Shown: one piece after another, positions 22,601 to 34,009 of the stretch
Position numbering within the stretch: position 1 is the stretch's first letter
Layout: each line of letters opens with the position of its first letter
Origin: Nageia nagi
Lineage: Eukaryota > Pinophyta
Direction: 5' to 3'
DNA: 64,000 bases
Assembly (NCBI GenBank): GCA_050084985.1
Contig: JBITNC010000001.1
Location: 42,470,001-42,534,000, forward strand
Translations under genes and position numbers: made by a program
Notes under the pieces: model-generated
Databases searched by the model: none
Told to the model about the DNA's origin: nothing
The model's input: the letters and a program-made list of their open reading frames with translations, nothing else

Positions 22601-24636
22601 TAATCATGAAAATTTGCAATTGGCATCTGCACTAATCTCTGATCCTTGTTATAAGGATCATCAATTTTATGGAAATTACACTAACTTGTGCAAACACTGA
22701 TTATTTTGTATTGTTTTTCAGAAAGTTGAAGAGGCATTGCAGAAAGGTTCTGAGATTGATAGAAGTGGGATAGTGTTAGAAGATGATCCTGAGTATCAGC
22801 TAATCGTTGATTGCAATGCTTTGTCAGTTGATATCGAGAATGAAATTGTCATCATACACAACTTCATTCGTGATCATTACAGGTTAAAGTTTCCAGAGCT
22901 AGAATCTCTTGTACACCACCCAATTGACTATGCCCGAGTTGTAAAGAAAATTGGAAATGAGATGGATTTAACCTTAGTTGATCTCGAGGGTCTTTTACCT
23001 TCTGCAATTATCATGGTTGTATCTGTCACAGCATCAACCACGAGTGGGAAGCCCTTGTCAAAGGAAAGTCTTCAAAAAACAGTAGATGCATGTGACAGAG
23101 CTCTAGCTCTGGATGCAGCAAGAAAAAAAGTCTTGGAATTTGTGGAGAGTAGGATGGGATATATTGCTCCCAATTTGTCTGCCATTGTGGGAAGTGAAGT
23201 TGCAGCAAAACTGATGGGTACTGCAGGAGGTCTCTCTTCACTGGCAAAAATGCCAGCTTGTAATGTACAACTTCTAGGTGCAAAGAAAAAGAATTTGGCA
23301 GGTTTTTCTACAGCAACTTCTCAGTTTCGTGTTGGATACATTGAACAAACAGAAATTTTCCAAAGCACACCACCAGCTTTGAGAATGCGTGCATGTCGAG
23401 TATTGGCTGCAAAGGCAACACTTGCAGCTCGAGTAGATTCAACAAGAGGTGATCCCACGGGAAAAGCTGGCAGAGACTACAAGAAGAGATCCGCAAGAAA
23501 ATTGAGAAGTGGCAGGAGCCTCCTCCTGCAAAGCAGCCTAAACCTCTACCAGTTCCAGATTCCGATCCAAAGAAGAAGCGAGGAGGACGGAGGCTGCGGA
23601 AAATGAAAGAAAGGTATCTAAAATCCTGTACTGTGTTTGAGGCATAATATTTTTGTTTTGTTTTGTGTTGTCTTTTGAATTGTTGTTGTGAAATAATGTC
23701 TTATTAATAGTGCATTCTCAGGTATGCAGTAACAGACATGCGTAAGCTTGCGAATCGGATGCGATTTGGTGTACCTGAAGAAAGTTCCTTAGGTAGGTCT
23801 GTTTATTTTTCTTACTTTAACAAATAGTGTTAAAGGAATGTATCTAACCTTCTCCTTTACATTTATATAGTATGTTAATTGGGTTACTACTAATATCTAT
23901 CCTTTCAAACAACAGGAGATGGATTGGGAGAAGGATATGGTATGCTTGGGCAAGCTGGCTGTGGGAAACTGCGAGTATCAGCTGGACAAAGTAAGCTCGC
24001 AGCAAAAGCAGCTAAAAGGTTTGTTGATAATCATGAATAATATTCAATCGTGTTCTAGTTCATATTTGTAAGATAAGATCTATGTAATAATTTTTGTGAA
24101 CATATTTGGTAATATGTAGGTAGGTGGAGGAAAAAGCAATACCAAATAATCGTTTATGTAGTTTTAAACAGTTACAAGTATTTTTGTTATGGATTATTTT
24201 TATCTACTTTGTGATTATTTTGGTTGAATTTTTGTTGTCTAGTTGACTCATAGCTGGATGACATTATAGGTTCAAGGAGAAAAATTACGGAAGCAGTGGT
24301 GCAACTTCAGGGTTAACATCAAGTCTGGCCTTTACTCCGGTTCAGGTGTGCAGTTGTCTCTTTTCTGAAATGTAATAAGTTTTATAGTTCCTACTTTCTG
24401 GTCTTCTTCACTGATATGACTGCAAAGTATATGAATAGTCTATTTTTGTTTTCATTAAGAACATTTTATAATTAGATTTTTGTTTGTAGTTTTACAATGT
24501 GCATTATTGATTTTCTTTTCTGCTGCAGGGTATTGAACTTACAAATCCTCAGGCACATGGAGCTTACCTCGGGAATGGTACACAAAGTACCTACTTTTCA
24601 GAAATAGGGACATTCTCAAAGATCAAAAGGACATAG
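19638..24636 (+). CDS. PRP31: U4/U6 small nuclear ribonucleoprotein PRP31 (possible frameshift)
   Basis: PRP31 is the nuclear protein that clamps the U4 snRNA-15.5K complex and holds U4/U6 to U5 in the tri-snRNP before splicing. I place eight coding exons with GT-AG introns: 19,638-19,640 (ATG only), 22,094-22,159, 22,333-22,470, 22,722-23,613, 23,722-23,792, 23,916-24,018, 24,270-24,345 and 24,529-24,636 (TAG). The product would be about 485 residues, the family's usual size. The N-terminus [15 protein letters not shown], the NOSIC and Nop domains in exon 4 ([46 protein letters not shown]), the basic [14 protein letters not shown] segment and the C-terminus TQSTYFSE are all conserved. Odd point: exon 4 is 892 nt, one short of what its splice phases need. 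The frame breaks at about 23,475-23,485, between GDPTGKAGR and [12 protein letters not shown], so this copy encodes a truncated protein unless the base is an assembly error. Confidence 0.93.
20980..21430 (-). pseudogene. gypsy reverse-transcriptase fossil in PRP31 intron 1
   Basis: Read on the minus strand, the clearest block is [12 protein letters not shown] (about 21,270-21,305), matching the plant Ty3/gypsy RT segment '[14 protein letters not shown]'. Upstream in reading direction is a decayed 'KDGTWRMCVDCRALNK' region (near 21,330-21,380), and downstream a 'YGHFEF'-like segment near 21,150. The pieces keep the right order and spacing but the frame shifts repeatedly. It is an old insertion in the 2.45-kb first intron, antisense to PRP31. 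Confidence 0.55.
22494..22683 (+). repeat. 97-bp tandem duplication in PRP31 intron 3
   Basis: Two copies of a segment beginning ATCTGATTTA and containing CTGCACTAATCTCTGAT and TTTTATGGAAATTA lie head to tail at 22,494 and 22,591. They differ at several positions, so the duplication is not very recent. It lies wholly in the intron and does not alter splice sites. Confidence 0.85.
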
Positions 24637-25345
24637 TGCATGGTGTTGATGTGTGCTTAGGTTTCATCATAATCACGTAATTGATATTAATGTAATTTTC
24701 TTCTTAAGGTCTCAAACATTTCCTTTGTACATGGAATTTTTATTGTTAATGTGATAAATGATGGTGATAGGAAAGTACAAAGAAGTGAAATGTGATAGGG
24801 GATTACTTGGGATATAATAAAATTAGTATTTAGGTTAGTGAAATACAAATTTTAAGTTTTGCACAATGGTACTAAAATATTAATGTTTGAGAATACAAAG
24901 TCTAAGATGATCACGGTATAGAACTAGCTTAGATATCTTCAAGATATATTTAGAAATGTTGAGAAGCATTAATCTTGAGGCATCTATCTACTTTTTTTTG
25001 AAAAAGCGATTTTTGAGATATGTGTTTGCTCATAAGGAATGTACAATCAAAGTATTAATGTGCTAATAAATATTTCAACTATTATAAAATAATTATATTG
25101 TAAATTTTAAAATCTATTTAATATTAGCAAATTAGAGTGAGGATAATTATTAGCAAATTTGTTACAATTATAAAAGAGGGATTAAAAAGATGGACTTGCA
25201 CGTCTAAACAATTACAATGATTTATTTTAACTATTACAATACATTTCTAATGTTAACTATATATTTAAAATGTTGTGTGTATATGTAGTGTCAACAAAAT
25301 ATTTAAGATGTGTACATGTAAATTTTATTTGGTCAAAAATCATGT
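24637..25345. other. PRP31 3' flank, no gene seen
   Basis: The first 100-200 bases should hold the PRP31 3' untranslated region. I see no unambiguous polyadenylation signal. The rest is AT-rich with no recognised coding sequence. Confidence 0.5.
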
Positions 25346-25752
25346 AATTTAGGGCATCATATTCTTATCAAACATCATCGTCTATAATTTGAGTGACATG
25401 ATAAAGTTATTGTAGAAATCCTCATTAGCCAATATGTATTACATGATTTTATTTCTTATGTATTTTATTGATAGATATATAATGGTATTTCAAGAGCAAT
25501 GCCATCTTCCATTATTGATTTTTCTTAGAATATGTTATTTTTTGTTTCATTTTTATTAGCATTTTGATAGTCATCTTGCAATTAATTTTTATCCTTTTTA
25601 TATCTCCATTGTAGTTTATTTTCAAACTATATAAAAATTGCATATTTGAATTGAAAATGTTATCATCTATGTTTCTTCTAAACATAATGTAAATAAGAAT
25701 GAAGACTATACCATGGAAAATGATGTTTGATAGGAATATGATGCCCTAAATT
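25346..25752. mobile_element. MITE-like element with 33-bp inverted repeats
   Basis: AATTTAGGGCATCATATTC at 25,346 begins a 33-bp segment whose inverse complement lies at 25,720-25,752 with a single mismatch (TTCTTATC against TTCCTATC). The 407-bp, AT-rich interior has no ORF. This is the form of a MITE. The flanking bases do not give a convincing target duplication, so I cannot assign it to a superfamily. Confidence 0.8.
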
Positions 25753-27760
25753 TAAGAAATTAGGGGTCTTATAGATTAGGTATGAGAATATCGTAACTCA
25801 TTATGGGATTCAAATACCCTTATATGCAAATTTGACAGTGAAGAAAAACTGAGGGTATGGACCTCAATGAGCGATTAACATTTAATCCAGTGTGATGTTG
25901 TGACAAAGATTAGCATCCCTTTGAATAATAAATTCAAGCTAGTGTCACTAAGTGTTGACCCTCCCTTGTGTCAATAGATGTATGCGATTATCTAATTATT
26001 AATCTCCTTTTTAGGTAGTTTAAGTCACCTTACAATAATGCTAAACCTATTGACACAATAATGGCTAGGGGTTGTAACCGATCTTTGATCCCTTTCTATG
26101 AATTTGGTGTTGAGCTTTGAGATCTATCAATTTATAACTTAAGAGGGAAATGTATTGTTAAGAGAGAATGACCTAAATACCATCAAATAGACCTTTACTA
26201 GACTGTAGACCAATGCCTTGTCCATTGAGAGTCATTAACATATGAAACAAAGATGGAGAAAGAGAATGAATTCATATTCAATATCTTAACAGTTAAATAA
26301 TGAAGAGCTAAGCATTGAACATGATGAGAAGAAGCATTCATTCATCATTTGATACTTATAACAATAAATGAAGCAAAATTGAATCATTTTACATTAACTC
26401 AACATAACATTACCAAAGGAAACATCTTATGAACATTAATTTAACCAAAGTTATATATACAACTATTCAACAAAGCTTTCTATAATCCATGGATATATAC
26501 TTCAATTATAAACCTTAGAGATTTTTGCCCAAATAATATGACAAACTCTAGTACCAAGTATTCCTAACCTAACCCTTAGTACTTGAAGGCTTGATGCAAC
26601 AGTTGAACATAGCAACAACTTTTTACAAATATTTTGAGAAATGCAAATAAATAAATAATTACAAAATCCAAGATACTTGTTTTGATCTATGGATAGCAAT
26701 TTAGATCACACAAAAAAATGGATGAAGAAGATAGCCACTCTAGAATTATAGCAATAATACCAATCAAGAACTGTAATTTATGTACTTACCTTATTAAGCG
26801 TACTTGACACCAAAGGATGATGATATATTTGATGCATTGATAGTAAAGGAATCCTATTCCAAAAGCTATAATATGAAATATTGCAAAAAGAGGATCATAA
26901 GTGATCTATATGGTGTTTAGAAGAGTGTCGATAGTGTATTTAGCTCAAGTAAGGAACGTCGACGGTCTTCGTGAGAGTGCTTTTTATTCTCAAACCAAGT
27001 CAAGTATTTGTATATGGATATTTTGAACAAAGATGTGAAGTCAATATCAATCGTCATCATCAAAATAGCTCGCATAAGGAAGTACACAAACCACAACCTT
27101 GAATGGTGACATCAAGAGACACCTAAAGGATTGCCACCATCAAGACTAGATATTGGATCATGTATCTCCTTGATGTGGACTTACTATTAGATCCCTGTTT
27201 ATATAGATAATGATATGACCTACTCCTTAGGTCAACGTGTACCTACATAAACAGAGTTAGCCCACAACATATAACAATATTCAATCATTGATATCATAAC
27301 CATATTCAAAATAAGCATTAACATTATTACATTAAATATTTTAGATGTGTATCAGTGCAAGTGAATGTACTTGTTTAAATGCATAAACAAATTTTATGTG
27401 ATAACAAATGCCCCACTTTGGATGGGAAATTGATATCACTAGGTGCATTGAGATTTTTCATTCAAAGTACAATCAAGATGTCATAGCAATGAAATATAAG
27501 CAAGCATTGATAAGCATAGTACCAACATTAATCAATTTGAATTTCAACAAAGATTGTAATATAGAAAAACCTATAAAAGCTAGATATGGGTAGAGAAAAC
27601 TCCTTGCTATGATGTTTTTCAATCTGCCCCTTATCATGATACTAACAACAAATGACAACACATGACCACACATAACCACACATGACCATACCAATACCTT
27701 CTCGATAAGACAACACATGACATATGATGACTTTAACAAACATGAACGAATAACATATTA
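25753..27760. other. repeat-like DNA without recognisable genes
   Basis: Only short chance ORFs occur. The stretch has mixed composition, unlike the AT-rich spacer before it, and may be part of the transposon carrying the PMD gene (for example an LTR or untranslated region), but I could not define ends or a matching copy. Confidence 0.35.
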
Positions 27761-27769
27761 TAGTAGAAT

Positions 27770-28165
27770 GGGAGCTCAACTCTGTATCAAGAGGCCTACT
27801 ATAATATGATGAGAGCTAAGTTTCGCATAACTACAATATAATGGAAGCTGAGACTTCACACCAAGCGGCATATTGCAACCATAAGAATTGAACTCCGTAG
27901 CATGTATATATGGGAGCTAAGACATCGCGCCAAGGGGCATGATATGATGAGAGCTGAAACTCTATGCCAAGAGGCATGATATGATGAGAGTTGAAACTTT
28001 GTGCCTAGAGGAATGATATAATGAGAGCTAAAACTCTACGCCAAGAGGCATGATATGATGAGAGCTGAAACTCTGTGCCAAGAGGCATGATATGATGAGA
28101 GCTGAAACTCTGCACCAAGAGGCATGATATAATGAGAGTTGAAACTCTGTGCCAAGAATCATGAT
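27770..28165 (+). repeat. 37-bp minisatellite upstream of the PMD gene
   Basis: The unit GATATGATGAGAGCTGAAAC plus CTCTGTGCCAAGAGGCAT repeats with an exact 37-bp spacing at 27,941, 27,978, 28,015, 28,052, 28,089 and 28,126. More diverged units run back to about 27,770. One degenerate unit (GAGAGCTAAAACTCC...AAGAGGCAT) recurs at about 62,085-62,120, just beyond the 3' end of the PMD gene. Confidence 0.9.
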
Positions 28166-28468
28166 ACAAAGTATGATCCAAGATTCAACCATATAGGCAA
28201 TTCTTCTTCCTGTACAGCAAATTAGATGTTCAATCTGACAAAATAAGTAACATGGGTGATCCATTTTGATGGAATCACACTACCAATGATCCTTAATACT
28301 TGATAGAAGAAGGTCGTAGGCGATCCTATTCTTAAGGAATTTTTGAAAACTTTAAAACTTGAACAATGGTGTATTTCCTTCTGATTCTGACTAACTACTT
28401 CGTTTACCTACTTGTAATCCATGGTTGCGTAAATCAAGGTTATCTAGGAATTTATGCTCTTGAAATCT

Positions 28469-28476
28469 TATAAAAA
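28469..28476 (+). promoter_or_regulatory. TATA box for the PMD gene
   Basis: TATAAAAA lies 156 bp before the proposed ATG at 28,625, in a stretch that lacks competing ATG-led ORFs. It is the only strong TATA element close to the start. No expression evidence is available. Confidence 0.4.
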
Positions 28477-28624
28477 GGGCTTGACTCCCTTTTATTATCA
28501 CTTGCTTGCACTTTTAGAGTGGAGAGTGATTAGGAGTTTCAAGAACCTATTCAGTAGGTGTTTGTTCCTGACTTTATATTATCAACTTGTGATTACTTTT
28601 ACTTCTTTTGCATAGCTTCCTGCC

Positions 28625-29382
28625 ATGGCTTTATTGATCACACGTCGAAAGGGACATAGAGTTGCTTTGGTGATGAACTCTTTTGCTGGTCATCAGGTAA
28701 ATCATCTTTACTTATCTTTGCTTTAGTGCATTTCTGCTTTTTCTTATGTTTTATAGCTTTTTTATAAATCCAACATTCTATCCCTAGGGTTTCACCTTTT
28801 AGAACACATGATTTAGTTTTTGCATTTTTATGCTATTTTTCATTTTTCTATCTCCATGGCCATGTTTATCTTTTTCATATGACCGTGTACATAAAATTTT
28901 GTCATCATGCTGTATGGAAAGTGAGCCGTTGGCAGTCCTTTCTGCTCTAGTTTGGATCATGGGCGATCCTCCTTTACTGTAGTTTGGATCATGAGAAATC
29001 CTTTTTTACTATTCTGCAAAACTCAAAAATGCATTAATAATTAAAACTAATATAACTTTTTGGATGCTTTTTATAAAGATCATAGCTATTACATGAGGGC
29101 TTTCGAGAAAAGTACTACTTTTACTATTGCTCAATAATGGCCCCAATTAGAGGAGAGCTGGAGCACACTAGAGAGCATTTCCTTGAGCTATTTGGATGTT
29201 GCTGATTACATTTATCATGATCGAGACATGTTCATGGCTTTGATTGAAAGGTGAGATCCTAACTCCAACACCTTTCACTTACCCATAAGGGAGATCACTG
29301 TGACACTTGAAAACATACAAGATCACTAGGCTACCTATCAAAGGTAAGCTGGTGAATATGGTTTCTGTTTGTAGCATAGAAT
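28625..29382 (+). pseudogene. plant mobile domain (PMD) protein gene, 5' part
   Basis: PMD proteins (the MAIN/MAIL1 family and its transposon-linked relatives) are plant nuclear proteins; their PMD is of transposon origin. A first exon 28,625-28,696 starts MALLITRRKGHRV and ends at a CAG/GTAAAT donor. The next exon (start uncertain, about 29,100) contains WSTLESISLSYLDVADYIY, then DRDMFMALIERW and SNTFHLPIREITVTLENIQD. This is the conserved 'ALVERWRPETHTFHLPxGEMTxTLxDV' core of the domain. Stops and small frame breaks are present. The gene is cut at 29,382 by the 31-kb copia nest and resumes at 60,467. Confidence 0.75.
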
Positions 29383-29886
29383 TGTTGGAATGTATAATGC
29401 ATTATTGTAAAAGTTGTATTACATCTTCTATGTAAATTCACTAATACTTAAGGGTATCATTTGATACCTTAAGTATTTAAGTGAATATGATAATATAACT
29501 TGTCCTACACTCCATGTCATGAGCATGCCCCTTGGGTAAAAGGATGTACATGTCATGCTTTTGTACATTGGATAAAAAGGTGATCTAAAGAGGGATTTTG
29601 ACCTATAAATAGAAGGCTCCCTCTTTGTGATCACAAACCAATTGTGGAGTAAAGTTATGCTATAGGATAGAAGTGTAGGAGTTGAGATTAGGAGAATTAT
29701 AAAAGAGTTGTATTTGTGATTGAAGTAAAGATCTAGTTAGTGGATGTACTCCTAGTTGAAGGAACCACTTTACATCTTGAGTTACTTTGTGAGATTATCT
29801 TATTTGTAATATTGTTAGATATGTATTGTGAGCTTTCAAGAGATCTTGGTTGTTTAAGAATTATCTTGTTAGTGTTAATTCCTTTA
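29383..29886 (+). repeat. 5' LTR of outer copia element
   Basis: Starts TGTTGGAATGTATAATGC and ends TTCCTTTA, 504 bp, with a TATA box (TATAAATA) at 29,604-29,611. It matches the 3' LTR at 59,980-60,466 along its length. The last two bases are TA, not the usual CA, and the 3' LTR ends the same way. Confidence 0.9.
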
Positions 29887-29889
29887 AAT

Positions 29890-29901
29890 TGGTATCAGAG
29901 C
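29890..29901 (+). promoter_or_regulatory. primer binding site, initiator tRNA-Met type
   Basis: TGGTATCAGAGC, complementary to the 3' end of initiator tRNA-Met, lies three bases after the 5' LTR. The same motif follows the 5' LTRs of the inner elements (31,556, 36,956 and 42,613) and, with one change, that of the inverted copy (57,667-57,678, minus). Confidence 0.9.
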
Positions 29902-31184
29902 TCCTTGAAGGCTCCTCTTCACATCCTAGGTGTGGAAGCTCTTCTTCTTAGAGGTATCTCATCCTTTTTCAACTTGGGAGTATTCTTCTTTCACTTACAA
30001 CCTTGTGAGGTAAAGATTTGAGAAGGTATAATCTCCTTTCTTTTTTGAAGATTATACTCATTAGAATACTAACATTAAAAAAAAAAAAAAAACTATGTTA
30101 GTCCTTTTTTGTAGTTATAATAGCAATAAAATGTAATTTTTTATTACCTCTTATGTTGGTAGCATTTTTTTTAAGAGGAGAGTATATAACAATTGCATTT
30201 TTTTTTTTAAATATACACATCTTTTATAAAGTTTTTTTAATCTTATAACATTATATAAGATATAAAGTTTTTTTTGGTTAAAATAGAGGGAAGTCAAATT
30301 TCTTATCTTAGTTGAAAATAAAATTATTTATTTGCAATTGCAATATAGTTTAATTTTTTTTCAATCCTTCATAAAAAGGGGGAAGAGTATTTATTTCAAT
30401 ACATTTTATTTTTTTACAATAAACATTTTTTGGGGAAAAGAAAAAAAACACATTTACAAGTGGTTGTGCACCTCCTTCTGCTGAGTTGGCCTCCTCTTGC
30501 TTGTGGCTATGAAATGGAGTCTCTTTTACGTGGCTCTCTCAGCCTTGTGTGGCCTCACCCTTGTAGTTTACCTCCATTGCATTTAAAACCAGTTGACCTC
30601 CTCATGATATTTTTTCCTTATCATTGGGTAGCCCTACCATGAGTGCACAGACCCTCTCTAGGCCATGCTTGCGTGACACCACTTCTAGGCAGAAGAAGTG
30701 CAAAATTGTTCTAGAGATATGGCTTTCTCAAAATGATTTAAGCCCCCATTTTCATTTACCAAGAGAAGGAGATTCATGCACTAGAACCAAAATGCTTTCC
30801 TTGGATGATTCATAGATGAATGATTATTTCTCCCCTATCGAATGGCTACCCTTTAAAACAAAACTTCCATACTTGAAAGGAGGGGTTTGAATTACTAATA
30901 GGGTGAAGCCCTTATTCCAGTTGGACATAATAGACTACATTGAAGGGGAGTTAATTAAATAGAATATTTCTCTGACTCGTTGTAGACCATGAGCATCAGT
31001 TGTGCCACCTTTATGCAGAACTTCCAACCATTGCCTTCACTTTGTGACCCCCTTTCTTCCTTCCTCTATTGTCGCTTTGCCACCTCCTTCCATCGCCTTT
31101 GGGTGGCCCCTCATCCCTCTTCCCCCTCTAATACCTCAAAACCCACCTTTTATCATGGCTCAAAGAGTGAGGAAGAGAGAATTA
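29902..31184 (+). other. leader of outer copia element, part 1
   Basis: Untranslated leader between the primer site and the first nested insertion. It contains A- and T-runs and chance ORFs only. Its last 536 bases (30,649-31,184) were copied with the inner element and recur at 36,048-36,584. The leader continues at 41,627-42,295 and 46,381-47,480. Confidence 0.7.
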
Positions 31185-31553
31185 TGTAGACAACTCAGCA
31201 TAGTTTAACGGGCTGCTATGATTGGCAGTTATGCAGTTGGTGGTTATAGCAAGAATACGTTAAAACTATTTAAACTGATGAAGTAGTTAGGGAACAGACT
31301 GGTATGTAATGTTTTGTATGCGTTCTGCTTGTATGCAGCTACGGTAGTGTAGTGGAGAAGAGCTGAAAATACTTTTCTAGACGTGCTCCAGACGAACTCC
31401 GGACGTGCTCCAGATGAACTCCAGATGTGCTCCAGACAAGCTCTAGACGAGCTCGAGAAGTGTTTATTGAAGCTCTAGGATTGTAATCTTGCTCCATGTT
31501 AATGCAATCTGTTATTTGATGTTCCAATTTTGTGTAATGGTCAAAATTCTTCA
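31185..31553 (+). repeat. 5' LTR, copy 1 (369 bp)
   Basis: Starts TGTAGACAACTCAGC and ends AAAATTCTTCA (TG...CA). The middle has about 3.5 tandem units of 22 bp of the type ACGTGCTCCAGACGAACTCC. The primer site follows at 31,556-31,567. Confidence 0.95.
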
Positions 31554-31660
31554 TTTGGTATCAGAGCATTGTTGGGTCTGAGCTGGGTTTGAGAAAGCAT
31601 GTGGCTTCTAGCAATTGTAAAAGTTGCTTGTAGTGTTTTGGTTTCTTGTTTGCAGGTATA

Positions 31661-32370
31661 ATGGCCAGCAACACAAGCTCATCCATTCTCATTCCAGAGT
31701 TTGATGGCACTGACTATGGATATTGGAGCATCAAGATACAAACTTTGCTCATTGGCAAAGATTTGTGGGATGTTGTTGATGATGGCTATGTAGAGCCAGC
31801 AGATTGGAGCTCTCTTTCAACAGATGATAAGAAAGCTATGAAGGAATGTAGGAGCAAGAACTCTCTTGCCTTGTCTCATCTCCAAGCAGCTCTTGATAGG
31901 AGCATTTTTCCAAGAATTGCAGGCTGTAAGACAGCCAAAGAGGCTTGGGCTGTGTTGAAGGTAGGATTCCAAGGGAGAGTGATCAAGTGAAGGAGGTAAA
32001 ATTGCAGACTCTAAGGATAGAATTTGAGAATTTAAAAATGAAGGATAGTGAAAAAGCTTCAGATTATTATGTTAAAGTGAAAGAGATTGTGAACAAAATG
32101 CTAACTCTAGGAGAGACCTTGGAGAAGGCCATTGTAATCAAAAAAATTCTGAGATCTCTTACCAAGAAGTGGCATCACATTGCTGTGATATTGATGGAGA
32201 CAAAAGACCTCTCTCAAATGGAGATAGATTCTCTCATTGGCTGCCTTATGTCTCATGAAGAAATGGTTGATGATGAACCAGTCCAATCCAGTAAAGAGGA
32301 GAAAGCCTTTGCTGCAAAAGAAGGTGATTCTAACTCAAATGGACAAGGTAGAGGTAGAGGTAGAGGCTAG
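31661..32370 (+). pseudogene. copia gag, copy 1 (frameshifted)
   Basis: Gag of the inner copia element: DUF4219-type start (ILIPEFDGTDYGYWSIKIQ, LLIGKDLWDVVDDGY) and UBN2-type helices (ASDYYVKVKEIVNKM, SQMEIDSLIGCLMSHEE). The ATG at 31,661 (MASNTSS) is preferred to 31,646. A 2-bp AG insertion near 31,976 shifts the frame relative to copy 2. The arginine-glycine run ends at a TAG at 32,368-32,370. A CCHC zinc knuckle (CYYCNKYGHYEREC) lies downstream at about 32,460-32,505, beyond the TAG and a further 1-bp loss. Confidence 0.9.
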
Positions 32371-32632
32371 CAAAGAGGGAGAGGCAAGGTAGGCACAGAG
32401 GAGGCCATTCCAACACAAGAGGAAGAGGTAGAAGCAATGGTGACAAGAGGAATGCTCAATGTTACTACTGCAACAAGTATGGGCATTATGAGAGGGAGTG
32501 TAGAGCAAAACAAGCAGCAAATTGTGATGGAAAAGTGGTAAATTTTGGAGAGGAAGAAGAGTATGGTGAAACTCTCTTTCTTTCCATGGAGGAGACAGCC
32601 AATATGGCTGAAAAAAACAAGAGGAGACTTGG

Positions 32633-33976
32633 TTGTTGGACTCTAGATGTTCAAACCATATGACCGGTAAGGGGGAGCTACTTTCATCCATGGACCATTC
32701 CTACAAGTCAAGTATCAAGCTTGGCAATAATTTTGGAATTGAGGTGACTGGTAAAGGCATGCTTGAGGTGCCTACCAAGCATGGGATGAAGAAGATGCAC
32801 AATGTGTATCACACTCCGGATATGGCTCATAGTTGGTTGAGTATTGGGCAAATGTTGGAAAATAACTACAAGCTAGTCTTTGATGAGGGTAAGTGTAAAA
32901 TTTTTGATAAGAACCATGGGCATAAGTTAGTTTCTACTGTTCAAATGTCTCCAAATCATTTATTCCCATTGAAACTTGGACAAAAGGGGGATAATATTCT
33001 TGCAAATGTGGCTGTTAAAGATGAGTCCTGCTTATGGCATCTTAGATTTGGACATGTAAATTTCAGTAGTTTGAAACTATCTCATAAGCTAGTTCATGGT
33101 TTACCTCTTGTTGAAAATCCAAAATCAGTTTGTGAAGGTTGTGTGTTGGGCAAGCAAACAAGGCAGAAATTTGATCATGGAAAAGCATGGAGGGCCTCAT
33201 TCCCACTACAGTTGGTTCATACTGATTTATGTGGACCAATGCAAAACAAAAGTCTTGGTATGAGTTCTTATTTTCTCACCTTCATTGATGATTTTAGTAG
33301 AATGAGTTGGGTCTATTTTTTGAAGCATAAAGATGAAGCATTTGAGTTTTTTAAAGAATTCAAAGAGATGGTTGAGAATGAATGTGAACATAAGATTAAA
33401 TGTGTGAGGAGTGATAGAGGAGGAGAGTATTCTTCTACTAATTTTTCTAAGTTTTGCAAGCAAAATGGCATCAAAAGACAGTTTACTACAGCCTATACTC
33501 CTCAACAAAATGGTGTGGCAGAGAGGAAGAATAGAACTCTCATGGAGATGGCAAGATGTTTGATGCAATCCAAAAAATTGCATTACATGTATTGGGTTGA
33601 AGCGGTAAAGATAGCAAACTACATCTTGAATAGGTGTTCCACTAGTGCTGTTGATGGCAAGACCCCCTATGAGGCTTGGTATGATAAGAAGCCTACTGTT
33701 CGGCATTTCAGAGTTTTTGGGTGTTTGGCATATGCTCATGTGCCAAAGGAGCATAGAAAAAAGTTGGATGCAAAGAGTGAACCATGTGTGTTCATTGGAT
33801 ACAGTGATGAGAGTAAAGCATATAGGCTTTACAACCCCAAAACCAAGAAAATGCTTGTCTCCCGGGATGTCATTTTTGAGGAAGGGAAAGTGTATGGACA
33901 GCAGCAAAAATGCATTGTAGACATTGGAGGAGGAGTGACCAGCCATGAAGATACTTCACAAGCAAAGAATGTGTAG
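32633..33976 (+). pseudogene. copia protease and integrase, copy 1 (nonsense mutation)
   Basis: The 447-residue open segment begins at the protease active site, which reads DSRCSNHMTG in place of the usual DSG. GAG-pre-integrase follows (LWHLRFGHVNF, then CEGCVLGK, giving the HHCC zinc motif) and then the integrase core with its three acidic residues: HTDLCGPM, SDRGGEYSS and NGVAERKNRTL. The segment ends at a TAG at 33,974-33,976, where copy 2 has CAG, so the break is a copy-1-specific C-to-T change. Downstream coding continues in the same frame. Confidence 0.93.
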
Positions 33977-34009
33977 CCCAAGAGATCAAATTCTCTTCCA
34001 AACCTCCAA

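Noticed and set aside
30989-31208. Overlapping ORFs of 66-68 codons starting MSISCATF and MPPLCRTS, duplicated at 36,389-36,608
   Set aside because: They lie in the copia leader, have no recognisable domain, and appear twice only because the leader was part of the tandem duplication.
32360-32380. Leaky-stop signal at the gag TAG
   Set aside because: The bases after TAG are CAAAGA, which does not fit the CARYYA consensus of known plant-virus readthrough sites, so the context does not support programmed readthrough.
33227-33946. 239-codon minus-strand ORF, also seen as a 210-codon ORF at 38,713-39,345
   Set aside because: Shadow of the integrase gene on the other strand; the composition is that of antisense coding sequence.
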